From: Gossypium raimondii
Lineage: Eukaryota; Streptophyta; Magnoliopsida; Malvales; Malvaceae
DNA: 64,000 bases
Assembly (NCBI RefSeq): GCF_025698545.1
Contig: NC_068570.1
Coordinates: 3,596,001-3,660,000 of the forward strand
Reading direction: 5' to 3'
A program made the position numbers and the translations under genes. Shown in pieces: positions 1 to 13,053 of the stretch; within the stretch, counting starts at the first letter, position 1, and every line of letters starts with the position of its first letter. The notes below the pieces were generated by a model. It ran no database searches. It was not told where the DNA came from and worked only from the letters and a program-made list of their open reading frames with translations.

Positions 1-1018
1 ATTAAAGTGGGGCAAGGATCAGCTGCCACGTGGGTAAAACTTAAATAAATAACGGGGTTGCTGCTTTCAAAGTCATGTTAATGTTGACTTCAAAATCCCA
101 CATAATGGGGAATGTCCACTCAATGCTCGACACGCAATTGCCCTTTCTTTTGATTGTGTGAATGCGATCTGCCTTACCTTCTTAACACGTCTAAAGGTTT
201 TTCATTTAAAGCCCACAAATTAATTATAAAATAAATAAGTGTATGGGAAAAGATGAGTATATCTATTTCCCGGAATATTAGAAGGATTTTATTTAAATAT
301 TATATCGGCTTAAACAAAATTGATCTCAAAATGAAAGAAAAGCATGTCATATATTTATTCATTATTAAATTTAGCCCTCAATTTTCATTTGACTTTTATT
401 ATTATTTTAGTTAAATTTGACCATCCACCTTAAAAAATCATATTTGATCATCAACATTTCGAGAAAGAGTTGAATTATTATTCTTTTAGTAAATCTGACT
501 AAAACGTTACATTTTTAAACATGGTAGATTGCATAGCAATTTGCATGTATTTTTTATATATTTTTAATATTTTATAATTTTTAAATTATTCATTGTTAAG
601 CCAATATAAAATATCGTGAATTGTCATGCAAGTAGCCATGCCAACATTGTTAAAAATAATGTCTTGGTGTTTTCATTATAAAAAAGCAATTTAGCTTCTT
701 TTAAAAATGTTAAGAGATTTAACTTAAAAAAAATTTAAAGATCAAATTGACAAAAAATTGTAATCGAGGACTAAAATTAATATTATACCTTTAAAAAATC
801 AACATCATCATATTCCTTGCCCTAAAAACCCTTCGTAGCTTAATTTTCCAAAATTAAACAGCTAAATCCTCTCCCTACCCATTAATTAAGTAGCATTTTG
901 TATGACAACTTGACAAGTAACCATATTATAATTACACACGCATGCTTTTAATCATCAACTTAACTATTCCATATTTTTAGTGAAAGACAAGAATATGACC
1001 AAGCTCGAACAATAAACA

Positions 1019-1092
1019 CAATTAGCACGATTCGAACTCAAGTCATGCTTGGGATGGTAAACACCCTGGCCATCAGGCCATCGCATGAGATT
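1019..1092 (-). repeat. tRNA-derived SINE-like segment
   Basis: The minus strand reads GCGATGGCCTGATGGCCAGG (A-box like) and, about 30 bp on, GAGTTCGAATC (B box). The ends do not form an acceptor stem and there is no CCA-proximal complement, so it is a SINE remnant rather than a tRNA gene. Confidence 0.45.
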
Positions 1093-1509
1093 TTTCATCG
1101 TTAATATTCTTTTTATTAATAATTATAATTACTTTTTTAATCAATCTAGGCATAGAGCTTGTGAGGCTACCACCATAGTAGTAATTGTAATAATGAAAGG
1201 GGAATCTCCACGTTCATTACTTGCCACAAAATAGGCAACATTTGCAATCACCGACAGCCTTTGAGCTAAATTAAATTACCAACTAAATTTTGTAGCATAA
1301 GTAGTCAATTCCATTGCTTATTAATTAACTGTGCTGTTGTACCAAAAGAAAGGTCACAAATTTATACAATTATGACTATGATATGATACCCAATATAACC
1401 AACATATGTACATTTATGGAATATGGTTTATTTATGCCGGTTTTTTAATGGGGTCCCAAAGTTAAATTATTGGGGGGGGGGAGAGGGTTCAAAATTAAAA
1501 AAAATAGAT

Positions 1510-1960
1510 ATATTCATGGGTCGGGTTAGTTGTTTAGGTTTGAAGGTCCGTCTGAAATTTAGAAAGGTTTGAATAAAAATATTAAGTTCGAAAAATGGGT
1601 TTAGGCAAAAAATTAGGCCCGTTTAAAATATAGGTCGAGCTTAAACATTCAAGACCCGACCCGTTTTTAAATTTATAATACATTATATTATGTAATTTAT
1701 ATTAAATATATAATAATACTTTAATGTATACAAAAGTTCAATAAATAAAAATATATAAAATTATTAAATATTGAATTAAATTAATATAAATATTTTAAAA
1801 ATTAAAATAATATGATGGGCCTAAAATGAGCTTAAGTTAATATTTCTCAAATATGGACAGGCTTGAACAAAATTTTGAACCCATATTTTAAGTTAAATTA
1901 AACTTAAACAAATATAAAATATATTAATATCATGCTCATACTCATATCCGACGCAGAAAA
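1510..1960 (+). repeat. Dispersed repeat family (GGGTCGGG type), copy A
   Basis: The head CATGGGTCGGGTTAGTTG, the block GAAAAATGGGTTTAGGCAAA, the block TTCAAGACCCGACCCGTTTT and an AT-rich tail ending near CATGCTCATACTCATAT are collinear with the copies at 6140 and, inverted, 36724. Confidence 0.6.
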
Positions 1961-3042
1961 TAAAACCTCTTGAAAAATTCGTTGCTGTGGTTTCTTTTGT
2001 GTCTGCTCATTTTGAAATCTATTATATTTATATCAGCCAACCACATTTTAAGTTAGTGATAATAGTAATATATTTTAACATCATTTTAACTATCCAACTA
2101 TAAAAAAATGTTAAATTCTATAATTAGTTATTGTACTTTATAAAAGTTGTAGATTTAGTCCATATACTTTTATTTCATCAAATTTAGTTTTTTATATTTC
2201 AAATTTATCAGCTTTAGTCTTTGTATATTTAAAATCTTGAAATTTTAGTCTTGACCCAAACAGTAGCAATTAAATTTGTTTGGTTAAATTTAATTATTAG
2301 TCATAATAGTACTGATAGATTTAGTTCATTTTTTCCAATTGGATCGTTCTAAGTCCATATACTTTTCGAATTTTGAAATTTTAATCTTGATACAAATGAA
2401 AGACGTTAATCCATTAATTGGATTTTTAGTAAGTAAAATGTAGAAATAATAAGCTAACATAGCATCACACGTATGATCAGGGACGAAACTAGAATATTTT
2501 TCGAGGAAGGTGGAATCAAGTTGTAAATTTTTAAGATAGTAAAAATACAATTTTACTATTTTAATAGCTTATACCTTTATAATTTTTAAAAGATTGAATT
2601 AAATTGTTCTGTTTCGTGGGAGGCCAGTGTGTAGCATCAGTAACTCTGCTCATGTATATGATAATATGTTCCGTGCATTAAATTACAAAATAACATGACA
2701 TTACTTAATAAATTTAACAATTATTATTTAACGAGGATTGAAATTACTTTTTATCGTATCAAACGTTTTCGAATAAGTGAAGTAGGAGAAGGTGACAAAT
2801 GGCGCGAGGGTGAGGGTGTGAGCGAGTCTCACTGTGCAAAAGTGAATAATAATGGGTCACGAGAGTTTGAAGGCTGCTTTGTCGGAAGCCGAAACCGAAT
2901 AATAATACTAATACCGTATAGCCTGCTTGCTTAAATTATCTTCATTTAATTTAACTTTTTTTGTCTTTTTCAATAAATTCATCTCCTTCACCAATTTTAT
3001 CAATGATTGGAAAAAATAAATCGAATAGGATATAAAAAATAT

Positions 3043-3180
3043 GGGTAAATTGTAAAAATAGTCACTTTTATTTGTTTCAGATTACATTTTAGTCACTTAT
3101 GTTTGAAATGTTACGTTATTGCTTTATTACGAAGTTGTCACTCTACCGTTAAGCTCCGTTACCTCCCTAACGGCGGTCCT
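3043..3180 (+). repeat. Partial copy of the 7786 MITE end
   Basis: GGGTAAATTGTAAAAATAGTCAC and the following CATTTTAGTCACTTATGTTTGAAATGTTACG segment match the left TIR of the 716-bp element (compare 7786-7860). No inverse right end was found nearby, so the copy is truncated. (The segment is cited in pieces; key words are AAATAGTCACTTTT and TTTGAAATGTTACG.). Confidence 0.6.
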
Positions 3181-4439
3181 GCTTGGTAGTTGAAATTAAA
3201 TTTATTTAATTAAAAACCTATTTTTATCCTAGCAACTAGCATTTAAAAATCATTTGGACTATCATGTAGGACTGCCGTTAAAAAATGATATTGTGATGAA
3301 TTTGAATTTTAACAACAAAATTTAACAGTATTAACAATTGAACTTGTACTTTTTAATTCAAAAAATAAAAATAAAAAATCAAATACTCAGTACAGAAACT
3401 AAATTTCATATATAATAAGATTAGAGAGAATTCAATTTTAAGTTTTTCGTTTTCTAATTTTTAGTTATGTTCTGACTTATATGTGAGATTTGTCGCCAAT
3501 TCTTTAGGAACTGTTCACAAAGGGCTTTATCATGATAAAGCATAGTGATGGTGATAGATTTGAAATGATAATGAGGAGGGTAGGCTATCTGAGACACGAC
3601 CTTTTATGCGTATTGATGCGGTGGGTTTCTTAGAGCTTTTGGCAGTTTTTTTATTGGTTAATCGATGTTTATTGTTAGACTGATTTAATGATGGCAAGGC
3701 TAGGATGAAAATTTTAGCAATTTGAACAAGTTGATGCATCTCTCATTTGTTTCTAGATTCAAAGTTGTAGTTATTGTCAAATTATCCTTCTATTTTTTTA
3801 GAATATTTTGTAGACGTGATATTTATATATTAATTTATAATAATTTTACATATTTTATATTATTATTATTATTATTCAGAGTTACTATTAATATTAATAT
3901 TTAAAAAAACTCTACTAATACTAAAGAATCTCATTGGCTAAATTTAAACTCATTTATAACCACTGATCTTGTGGTAAAATAAGAAAATTTTAGGTTCAAA
4001 ATTAAATTATATTTTATAAAAATAAAATATTATTTTATTATTTTATTATAACATTTAAAAATTAAATTAATTTTTATATTTTGAAGTGGTTAAAACGTAA
4101 TTTTATTTTTATTAATTTAAAATTTTAAATAATTTAAATAGAACATTTTTTTATTTTAGAGCCTATTTCGCCCCTACTTAGATCTGATTCATTTCTTCTA
4201 GCCCGCAATTACTTTTTTAAAAAAAATATATCTTCAATCAATTGGAGCAGTGAAAAAAAGACAAAAAGAAAAACCTTGTCTTGCTTTATACAAAGCTTTA
4301 AATTTAGAGGCACATGGGCTCCTTATAATTTCAATCAATGCAACGCTTCTTGAGATCCACACCGTCCATTCCCTGTCCTCGGTTTTACAGCACACACAAT
4401 TTAATGTTATCCACCCTTCATTGGGGAATTTTCATTTCT

Positions 4440-4466
4440 TTTATATATATATATATATATATATTA
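4440..4466. repeat. TA dinucleotide microsatellite
   Basis: About 11-12 TA units. Similar but shorter TA runs occur at 20333-20349, 24880-24891 and 44143-44170. Confidence 0.85.
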
Positions 4467-4698
4467 AGTTATGCATGTTTGTTTTATATAAACATATTCG
4501 GGATTCTTAATTATTCCTTACAATAATATTATTTTTAAGGTTTGAATTTACGTTCTCTTTATAAAAGTGTAATGTGTCTTACTATTGCACCTAACCACTT
4601 GTTGGTTCAATGTATTTTTTTATGATAAAAAGTAACAACGTATTATTGTTTCTACGTTTATTTTCGTTTGACTAATTTTTTGATATAGAGGTGCCGAT

Positions 4699-4868
4699 TG
4701 AATCTTAGCTCGATTGGTACGGTTGTTGTTATCAATGCAGAAAAATGTAGATTCGAGTACGCTGAAATGCATTATACTTTTATTTATGGGTTGTGGAAGG
4801 ATTATAAATAATTTTAGGCATTGCGTCAAAAAGACCAAAACTGACCAAAACCTATAATGAAATTGTTA
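4699..4868 (+). mobile_element. tRNA-derived SINE, family member 1
   Basis: TTAGCTCGATTGGTACGG (A box) and GATTCGAGTACG (B box) are followed by a family-specific body with ATTTATGGGTTGTGGAAGG and CCTATAATGAAATTG. The same order and spacing recur at 28115-28290. Confidence 0.6.
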
Positions 4869-6139
4869 AAAATAAATTCTCATATGATGAGATTATTTTC
4901 TAAAAAAAAAAAAGATGGATAAGTTCATTTCTATATACTCTTGAATCACTAATAAAAATATATATATTTTAGTATAATAAACTTGAATCACTAATTAACT
5001 TATTTAGGTCCTAAAATTATTATTTTAAAAAATTTTTAAAATTTTAACTTTCTTTATATATTCTTGAGATTTTTTAAATTATAATTTTTAAAATATAAAT
5101 TTTAGAATTTTATAAACATTCTGAATTTTAAAAATTATTTTGATTTTTTTGGTAATTTTTGTTCAGATAGACCAATTTGCTCGGTTTCAAAATTGACAGG
5201 GACCAAAAGAGTATTTATATCAATCTACTATTGAATTATTCAAGTTATTCGAATTGTAAAATTTAACTCGACTTGAACTTGAACTCAAATAACTCAATTC
5301 GATTAACTCAAAATTTGATTTTTATTTATTTATTGAATTGAATCAAATTCATTAACCACTAAAATAAGGAAGGAGAAGAGAAAGAAAAGTAATAGAAATC
5401 AAGTACCTCTTATTTTCTCTTATATTTAATTTTTTATTTACTCGAATTTTAGGTGAAAACTAAAGAAATGAAAGAATAAATTTAAAATGTAAAATATATA
5501 TTTTCTCTCTATATTTTATTAAAATTTATAAAAATATTATAATTAATTATTTTCTTTCTTTTCTATTGTTTATCCAAATAATTTTTAAAACAATCTTATT
5601 ATAGAACTACCAATATTCCCTACATTAGAAACAAAGCCCATCCAGTTGAGTTAAAACTGAATCCGCTAAAGTTACTTAACTTTCTCTCCTTAACTAATAA
5701 CTATACAAACAGAATAATATGCAATTTACTTTCTTTAACTTTTACTATTTTACTTTTCCTTGCTGTTTTTAATCTAAATATAGTTATAACACTTAGAATA
5801 AACAATTTATAAAATATAAATATATAGTTTAAAATAAAATAATTATAAATTAAATAATTAGAGATTAAACTTAAGATTTATATATGATTACTTTACAACT
5901 TAATTAAATAATTTTTATAAATATATTATTAATTAAACAATTTTTATTCATGTTAGTTGGCGTCTTTGATTGATGGATTTGGTGTAAGGGATTAATAGAA
6001 TATTATTTTAATTGGTAAAAGTTTTAAAAAACCATTTTTAATCAAAAGAGGAATGTTGTTAAAAACATTAATGTTGATCTTATTGGATGTGTTGGTTGGC
6101 TCGAGAATTATTTGGCATATTAATTTGAAGTAAGTAAAT

Positions 6140-6585
6140 AATGTTAGGCCCGAAAAATGAGTTTAGATGAAAAATGATAGGCTCATTTAAAATATGGATT
6201 GAGCTCGGGCTCAAATGTTCAAAGCTCGAGTTGAATCTGTTTTTCTAAATTTGTAATATATTATACTATGTTGTGTCAGTTTTATATATTATGTGATTTA
6301 TAACACAAAAATTAAATCAATAACAATATATAATACTATAATGTAAACATTAAAAACATGTTAAGTTGACCACATATAAAATTTTTACAATGAAAATATT
6401 AAATTTTGAATTAAAAACAATATAAAATATTTTCCAATGAAAATTAAAATTAATATGGATATGTCTAAAATGGATTTATGTTAACCATTTACAAATATGG
6501 ATAGATTTTTACAAAATTTTAGACTCATGTTAGAATTCGAGCTTGGATAAGTATAAAGAATATTGATATAATATTTAAACCCAAC
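6140..6585 (+). repeat. Dispersed repeat family, copy B
   Basis: It shares GGCCCGAAAAATGAGTTTAG, the TTCAAAGCTCGAGTTGAATC block and the AT-rich tail with copy A. The head is less well kept. Confidence 0.55.
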
Positions 6586-6904
6586 ATATGAATATCTCTA
6601 ACACATCGTGTTGGTGAAAATATTATGGGAAAATATATTTATAAAAATTGATGCAAATAAAAACAAATGAGGCTTTGGAAACTATAGTCTCATTATGCGT
6701 AAATATTTTTTTTATAATTTTTTGAGGTTGAATCGATTTTTGTGAGTTTTATGTATATAAAAAAGGACAAAAATACCATTGTAATAATATTTGTTAATTT
6801 GTAAAAAAATGTTTTAGTTAATTTCCCATTGAATTGATTTTGATTGACTCGTGACACCAATTTAGTCAGACACTTAAATATAAGATAGATATAAATATAA
6901 ATAA

Positions 6905-7198
6905 AGGGACGGATCTACTTACACGGTGTAAAACTTAAGTGGTTTTACACCATTCCATAGTTCTTTTATGATTATATTTTAACAATTCAATTGTCATATT
7001 TCGTGCCCTATTCATGTAGATCGTGTATGTCAAGTTTGGCATAAATTAAAATTTTCTAACTATTTGTTTTATATAAAAAGACTTAATCGTTAAATACATA
7101 TATTAATATAAACAATATTAAGTATAAATATTAATAGTATAAAAGTTACAAAAATGAAAATTCACTTAAATTTTACACTGCTGTAAAGTAAATCTCTC
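6905..7198. mobile_element. MITE with about 37-bp TIRs
   Basis: The left end AGGGACGGATCTACTTACAC continues to GTGTAAAACTTAAGTG. The right end read in reverse is AGGGAGAGATTTACTTTACA continuing to GTGTAAAATTTAAGTG. It is about 294 bp long with no ORF. A clear target-site duplication could not be assigned. Confidence 0.6.
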
Positions 7199-7785
7199 CC
7201 TATAAGTAGAGTTATGGATATATATTCGAGTGATGATTAAAACTTGATGATATACTTAAATAATACATGTTCGAATCTTATAATCCTCGATCCTTTCTTT
7301 TTAGTGGATTACAATAAGAAGGTAAAGCCCTAATAGCAACGCGACTAATACAACTCGTATCCAAAATTTTAATTGTAATATTTTATAAAATTAATTAGTT
7401 GTGAATTTTTTTAACTAATGTCTTTTAATTGTAGCATTTATGATAACGTGTTACATGTAATAATTAATAATTTGACTAATATTGTAAAATTTTAATACGT
7501 CGAAGGTGATAAATTTAATAATATTATTAAGACAATCATTAGTAAAATCTAAAATAATAATAAAATTAAAATTCTTTCGCCATATATATCTGAAATTAAA
7601 TTAAAATAATAAAATAAAATAAATTTTTTTCAAAATATAAACTATTAATGTTAAATGGGTATAAATAATATTACTGTATATTCATTTGTTTGACAAAATT
7701 TTAACTTTTAAGGAAAATTCCAAAATCAATAAATACCATACGAGTGCAGGAAGAAGGATTGACTGCTTCTACTTATTAATTATTA

Positions 7786-8501
7786 GGGTAAACTACCAAA
7801 ATAGTCACTTTTGTTTACCTCAAGTTACATTTTAGTCATTTATGTTTGAAATGTTACGTTTTAGTCACTTATATTATCGCATTGTAACATTTTAGTCACT
7901 GAGCCTTTAATTGATGTTAATGGTGTAACAGTAATCTAATGTGGCATGTTAAATCATCATTTCAAATAAAAATTGTAGGTTAATTTATACAATCAGTCCC
8001 CATATTTTTTCGTTTTGAGTAATTTAATTTTTTTTCTTTTATGTTCTTTTAACTTTTCTTTTCTTTTTTTTCCATTGTCTTCTGCTTCTCCCTTTGTTTT
8101 CTTCCCTTCTCCATTTCTTTTAATTTTTCTATATTTTCCATTTGTTAAAACTAATCCCTATACTTTTATTTTTTGACAATTTAAAATTTTCGAGTGAGGC
8201 GAGCTTGTGGAACAAATGAAAAGCATAGAAAAACTACGTTAAAAGAAATGAAGAAGGGAGGAAAACAGAGGGAGAAGCATAAAAGAGTAGAAAAAAAAGG
8301 AAAGTTAAAAGAACAAAATTAAACCGCTCAAAAAGAAAAAATATAGGGACCAATTGTATAAATTTAACTTAAAAATTTCATTTGAAATGATGTTTTAACG
8401 TGCCACATCAGCTTCCCATCACACCGTTGACGACAGTTAACGGTTCAACGACTAAAATGTAACATGAGGCAAACAAGAATGACTATGTTGGTAATTTACC
8501 C
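7786..8501. mobile_element. MULE-type MITE, 716 bp
   Basis: Terminal inverted repeats of about 55 bp: left GGGTAAACTACCAAAATAGT, right ending GTTGGTAATTTACCC. They are flanked by a 9-bp duplication with one mismatch (TAATTATTA at 7777-7785, AAATTATTA at 8502-8510). The inner region is also partly self-complementary (pyrimidine-rich about 8020-8160, purine-rich about 8215-8340). No coding capacity. A partial relative of the left end lies at 3043-3180. Confidence 0.8.
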
Positions 8502-8794
8502 AAATTATTAGTATTATTATTATATTAGTAGTATTTATAATTTATTTAAATTATATAAAAAACCAAATTGAAAAATGATAAATTTTAACAATTAATTATT
8601 ATATAAAAAGACAAAAACAAATTTAATTATAAAATTGATAACACTATGGGAATCCAACATTTTGTAAAACAACATAGATTTTATTGTTGATTTAACTATT
8701 TTTATATTAGTAGTGGAGTAAGCAGTAAGCATCAACAAAAACAGATTTTGACTAGTGGACCACTGTAGTTTCATCATTTGGTTTTTCAAAAGGT

Positions 8795-8978
8795 TTAATT
8801 TTGTCCCCAGTCCCTGTAGTTCTAGACAACATTTAGTCTTTTCCCAGAATTTTAGTTTCTCTTTGAAATATTTTTAAATCAGACAAATAAAAGGGTAAAT
8901 TACTGAAATTAGAAGTAGAAGTATTAAATTTTCAAAAGTGTGAAAATTACTGGACCGGGACCAAATTAGACCCTTTTT
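8795..8978. mobile_element. Short TIR element about 0.5 kb upstream of the O-FucT gene
   Basis: The left end GGTTTAATTTTGTCCCCAGT and the inverse of the right end (GGTCTAATTTGGTCCCGGTC) pair over about 28 bp. It is about 184 bp long and non-coding. Target duplication unclear. Confidence 0.5.
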
Positions 8979-9399
8979 TAAAATTTTTATTTTTGTAAAA
9001 AAGTATCCTAAAATTATGAAATTAAATTATTACCATTAATTATTCCACTAATCAACCACCTAAAATAATCTTATTTATAAACCGACCAAAATCTCAGCCG
9101 AGCTATACCAAAACCAAAATAAACAAGAATTATAATCCAAAATTAGAAGCCAAAAAAAAAAAAAATCATAACTGACCGCTTTAGCTCTCTCTCACTAGCG
9201 GAAACCCAAAGAGAAACTGCAGAAAAACTGCCGAAAACGGGGAGTTTGAGGTTTTGATTTTTGATTCTCTGTAACTTTTCCATTTAATGGTGGTGCTTCC
9301 ACATTGTTTCTCGCCTGCTTTGTTTTAGGGAAGAAAGGTTTTTATTTTTATTTTTTTATTATGTAATTTTGTTTTATTTATTCTATTTAGGAGGGAAGA

Positions 9400-12300
9400 A
9401 TGAAAGAGAAGATGCAGTGGCCGTGGCCGTGGCGGAGGCGGAAAGTGGTGGTGGTGGTGGTGCTGAGGAAGTTGCTAACGTGCGCTATATGTGTAATAGC
9501 TTTGATGGGATTGCTTTCTGTTCGCGTACAGGTGTTTCCTTCTTCTAAAGTCTCCGACTTGTCTGATCCTTACAAGCTCCCTACCGTCACTCAAGTAAGT
9601 ATTATCTCTTTCTTTGATTTAGGGTTTCCTTTTTTTTCATTTTCCTCTCCAAGCTTTAGTGTTCTTTCTTCCATAAAATAAAATTTATGTATGATACTAA
9701 TGTGGAAACTTATATATATATTTTCCGTGATTTGCATATTTATATAATTTGTTTTTTTTTTCTCCATTTCTGTAGCAGCATGAATTAAATTACCAGAAAT
9801 TAAGTGCAGAGAAAAAGTGGACACAGGAGCTAACTCCGCCTCATTTATCGAAAGAGCAGGCTCCGCCTCATCTATCCAAAGCTCCTCTTTCGTCTCACAA
9901 GGTTTTCGTGTTCTTTTCATTTATTGGATAATTCTCTGTTTGGTTGCTGAGAAAAAAAGAGAGGAAAAGGTTGTTGCTATAAATTGGACTATCTCATTGA
10001 CATTGTGACCTGTTTGATTTCTTTAATCCATTTGAAAGATAGTTGACTGGTTATTGACTTATTGGAAATTAAATACCTAATCCCTTTCTGGGGAGTGTTT
10101 TGATTTTCTTACTGGTCGTTTAATTTGTTTGGTACCTTGTTGGTGTTGGGCGAGGATTGTGGTTCTAGTCAAGTAGGTAGAAGTATTGATGCAAAGTAGT
10201 CATGCATCTTTCATGTTTTTTCACTCCTTTAGATTTGACAGTTGAATGGTGCCAATGGAAGTCTGGATTTTGAGAAGTTGTGGAAGCAACCTTCTAATCG
10301 CGATTTCGTGCCCTGTGTGCAGCCCGGTTCTAATTATACGGGTAGGTTTGGATTTCTTTTTTGATGTGTCTACTATGTACCTGTTTATTCATTTTTAATT
10401 TATGGTTTGTTTGCTCAGCCCCTGATGAGTCAAGAGGCTACCTTCTAGTTCATACAAATGGTGGGCTCAACCAAATGCGAGCTGGGGTCTGTATCTCTTT
10501 CCTTTTCATGGCTGAATTCTAGTTTGATAATATATATGTATGTATATATATACATGGTGTCTATATCTGCTATATTTTGGTGTATATGGTTGGGTAAAAT
10601 GAGACTTGTCATAACTTGGATTAGAAGAAACATAGTCTTCTATGAATGTTGTGGAACTACAATACTTGCATGCTTTTCCAATACTTCTTAATGTAAGCTT
10701 GATCTTACTAGGTTTCCTCTTTCTATAAAGATATTTTGAAGTTGTCTTCTTTTGTTTGTTGAAATTTGTCCAATTCTCCTAAAACTCACAATGGTTTCGG
10801 ATACCTATGTATATGTTATGATACTGAATGATTAAATTGTTACTTGTGTTAAAGTTTGCTGATAAAAATAGTGGAACCATGGTACTATAGCCATTATATC
10901 AGTTTTTCTGAATTATTTAGCTGACTGGAGTCTCTTTCTTGAATTACAGATATGTGACATGGTTGCTGTAGCCCGTATAATAAATGCCACCCTTGTAGTT
11001 CCAGAACTTGATAAACGGTCATTTTGGCAAGATACTAGGTAGCCTCCCTTCTTCAAGTCATAATCTTTACAAAAATAGCACTACTTTCTATTTCTGACTG
11101 AGGTTTTTCTTTTGGTTGTGATGGATATACATTTTCTTCTTTGTTGATTTGCAGCAATTTCTCTGATGTTTTTGATGAGGACCATTTTATTAATGCTCTG
11201 GCTAATGATGTTAAAGTCATAAAAAAGCTTCCTAAGGATTTGTCTTCTGCTACCAAAGTAGTTATGCATTTTAGAAGCTGGTCTGGTTTGGAGTACTACC
11301 GGGATGAAATAGCTAGTCTGTGGGAAGAATTTCAGGTTTGTTTGTTGAAGCTTTTATTTTGATTATGCCAATTGGTATATTAATTCTTCCTGATTAGGCT
11401 TATCTCTCCCTGTTTTACCAGGTTATTCGAGCCGCTAAATCTGATTCTCGCCTAGCAAACAACCATCTGCCTCCTGACATACAAAAGCTTCGCTGTCGTG
11501 CTTGCTACAAAGCACTTCGTTTTTCCCCCAAAATTGAAGCAATGGGGAAAGTAATTGCTTTGACCTGAATATCAATCTAATTCTAGTGGTCTTTTCTTTT
11601 GTTTCTATATTTGTCATACTTATTAAGTTGTTGACTATTGAAGTTGTTGGTTGATCGAATGAGAGCATATGGTCCTTTCATTGCGTTGCATTTACGATAT
11701 GAAAAAGACATGCTTGCCTTTAGTGGTTGCACACATGGTTTATCTGATGTTGAAGCTGAAGAGCTAAGGACAATCAGGTATAGCACTTGGCTACCTCTCT
11801 ATATATGCACAGTGGAAGTTTGAAAAAGAGTTGTAAGATGGAGGAGGAGAGTATTGCTTTTTATTGTGCACAATACTACCTAGTCCTCTGTTTGGATTAG
11901 AGATCAACTCTTCGTTTTGCCACTTTCTTTCTGAATGTGCAGAGAAAACACTGCCTATTGGAAAATCAAGGACATTAATGCAACGGAACAGAGATCCAGA
12001 GGATATTGCCCCTTAACCCCAACAGAGGTTGGGATTTTTCTAACTGGTCTGGGATACCCATCAAACACCCCTATATACATTGCTGCTGGAGAGATATATG
12101 GGGGTGATACTCATATGGCTGATCTACGGTCTCGCTATCCCATTTTAATGAGCAAGGTAGGTTTTCATTTGGATCACTTCTTTTCGGGTCAGTAGTGAAT
12201 AAACATAACATCAAATATTTGCTACTTAATGTTAACGGAGATTTTGAAGTTTATTAATCAAATATTATTATAGTGAGACTGATTTTTAATGATATTTATT

Positions 12301-13053
12301 CCGGTTCTTTTATCTAGTTGGTGAATAAGGACTAACATGGAGTTGTAATGTTGTCTTGTATCTTTTGGTATTTTGAAGGAAAAATTGGCTTCTGTTGAGG
12401 AGCTTGAACCATTCACCAACCATGCATCTCAAATGGCTGCACTCGATTACATTGTATCTGTGGAAAGTGATGTCTTCATTCCATCATACTCTGGAAACAT
12501 GGCAAGAGCAGTTGAAGGGCACCGTCGATTTCTGGGACATAGGAAAACCATCTCTCCTGACAGGCTAGTCAAATTATTTTCTGGAACTCGTCTTGTTTTA
12601 ACTCATATATATGTATGATTTATATCCTAATTTTTTGTGGTTTACTGAAGTTCCTTTATTCTCTCCTTCAGGAAAGCACTAGTCCGCCTATTTGACAAAA
12701 TCGAAAAGGGGTTATTGATGGAAGGCAGAAAGGTTTCCAATCGAATCAGTGAAATACACAAAAAACTGTATGTTGCTTGTCCGAAAATTAATTAGATGTT
12801 GCTTAGAGAGTGACTTCATTTTTATCATTCCTGCATGTACAACAGGAAATAGTTCCCTTTCAAGTTATTGTTTGTTTCATGGATTGTGTGCTATAGGCAA
12901 GGATCACCGAGGAGGAGAAGAGGTCCTGTATCAGGAACTAAGGGCATGGACAGGTTTCGTTCAGAAGAAGCATTTTATGTAAATCCGTTACCCGACTGCT
13001 TGTGCAAGAGGGTATCTGAGAATGTAAATGCATCTACTGCCAGTATGAGATGA
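9400..13053 (+). CDS. O-fucosyltransferase family protein (plant DUF246 / GDP-fucose protein O-FucT fold), 12 exons
   Basis: Predicted exons: 9400-9594, 9776-9901, 10242-10341, 10419-10486, 10950-11038, 11155-11335, 11422-11550, 11644-11777, 11943-12156, 12379-12563, 12672-12767, 12897-13053. They total 1674 nt, or 557 residues, in one open frame. The basic N-terminus (WRRRK) followed by a hydrophobic helix at about residues 25-41 fits a type II Golgi membrane protein. Family motifs are visible: [12 protein letters not shown] near 152-163, [12 protein letters not shown] near 309-320, and the C-terminal [16 protein letters not shown] near 448-463. Plant members are putative fucosyl- or related glycosyltransferases acting on cell-wall glycans or proteins; the substrate cannot be read from the sequence. 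The start is the first ATG after a probable leader-intron acceptor (TTTAG at 9386-9390). Intron 10 uses a GC donor (12564-12565). The gene looks intact. Family assignment is firm, the exact subfamily is not. Confidence 0.9.

Larger units (their letters stand above)
1..9180. other. Gene-free upstream region
   Basis: Very AT-rich. Apart from the MITEs, SINE pieces and dispersed repeats listed, it holds only short ORFs without codon structure or family motifs. A G-box CACGTG lies at 28-33 with no gene beside it in the window. Confidence 0.7.

Noticed and set aside
1019..1092. Functional tRNA gene
   Set aside because: A and B boxes are present but the acceptor stem does not pair; treated as SINE-derived.
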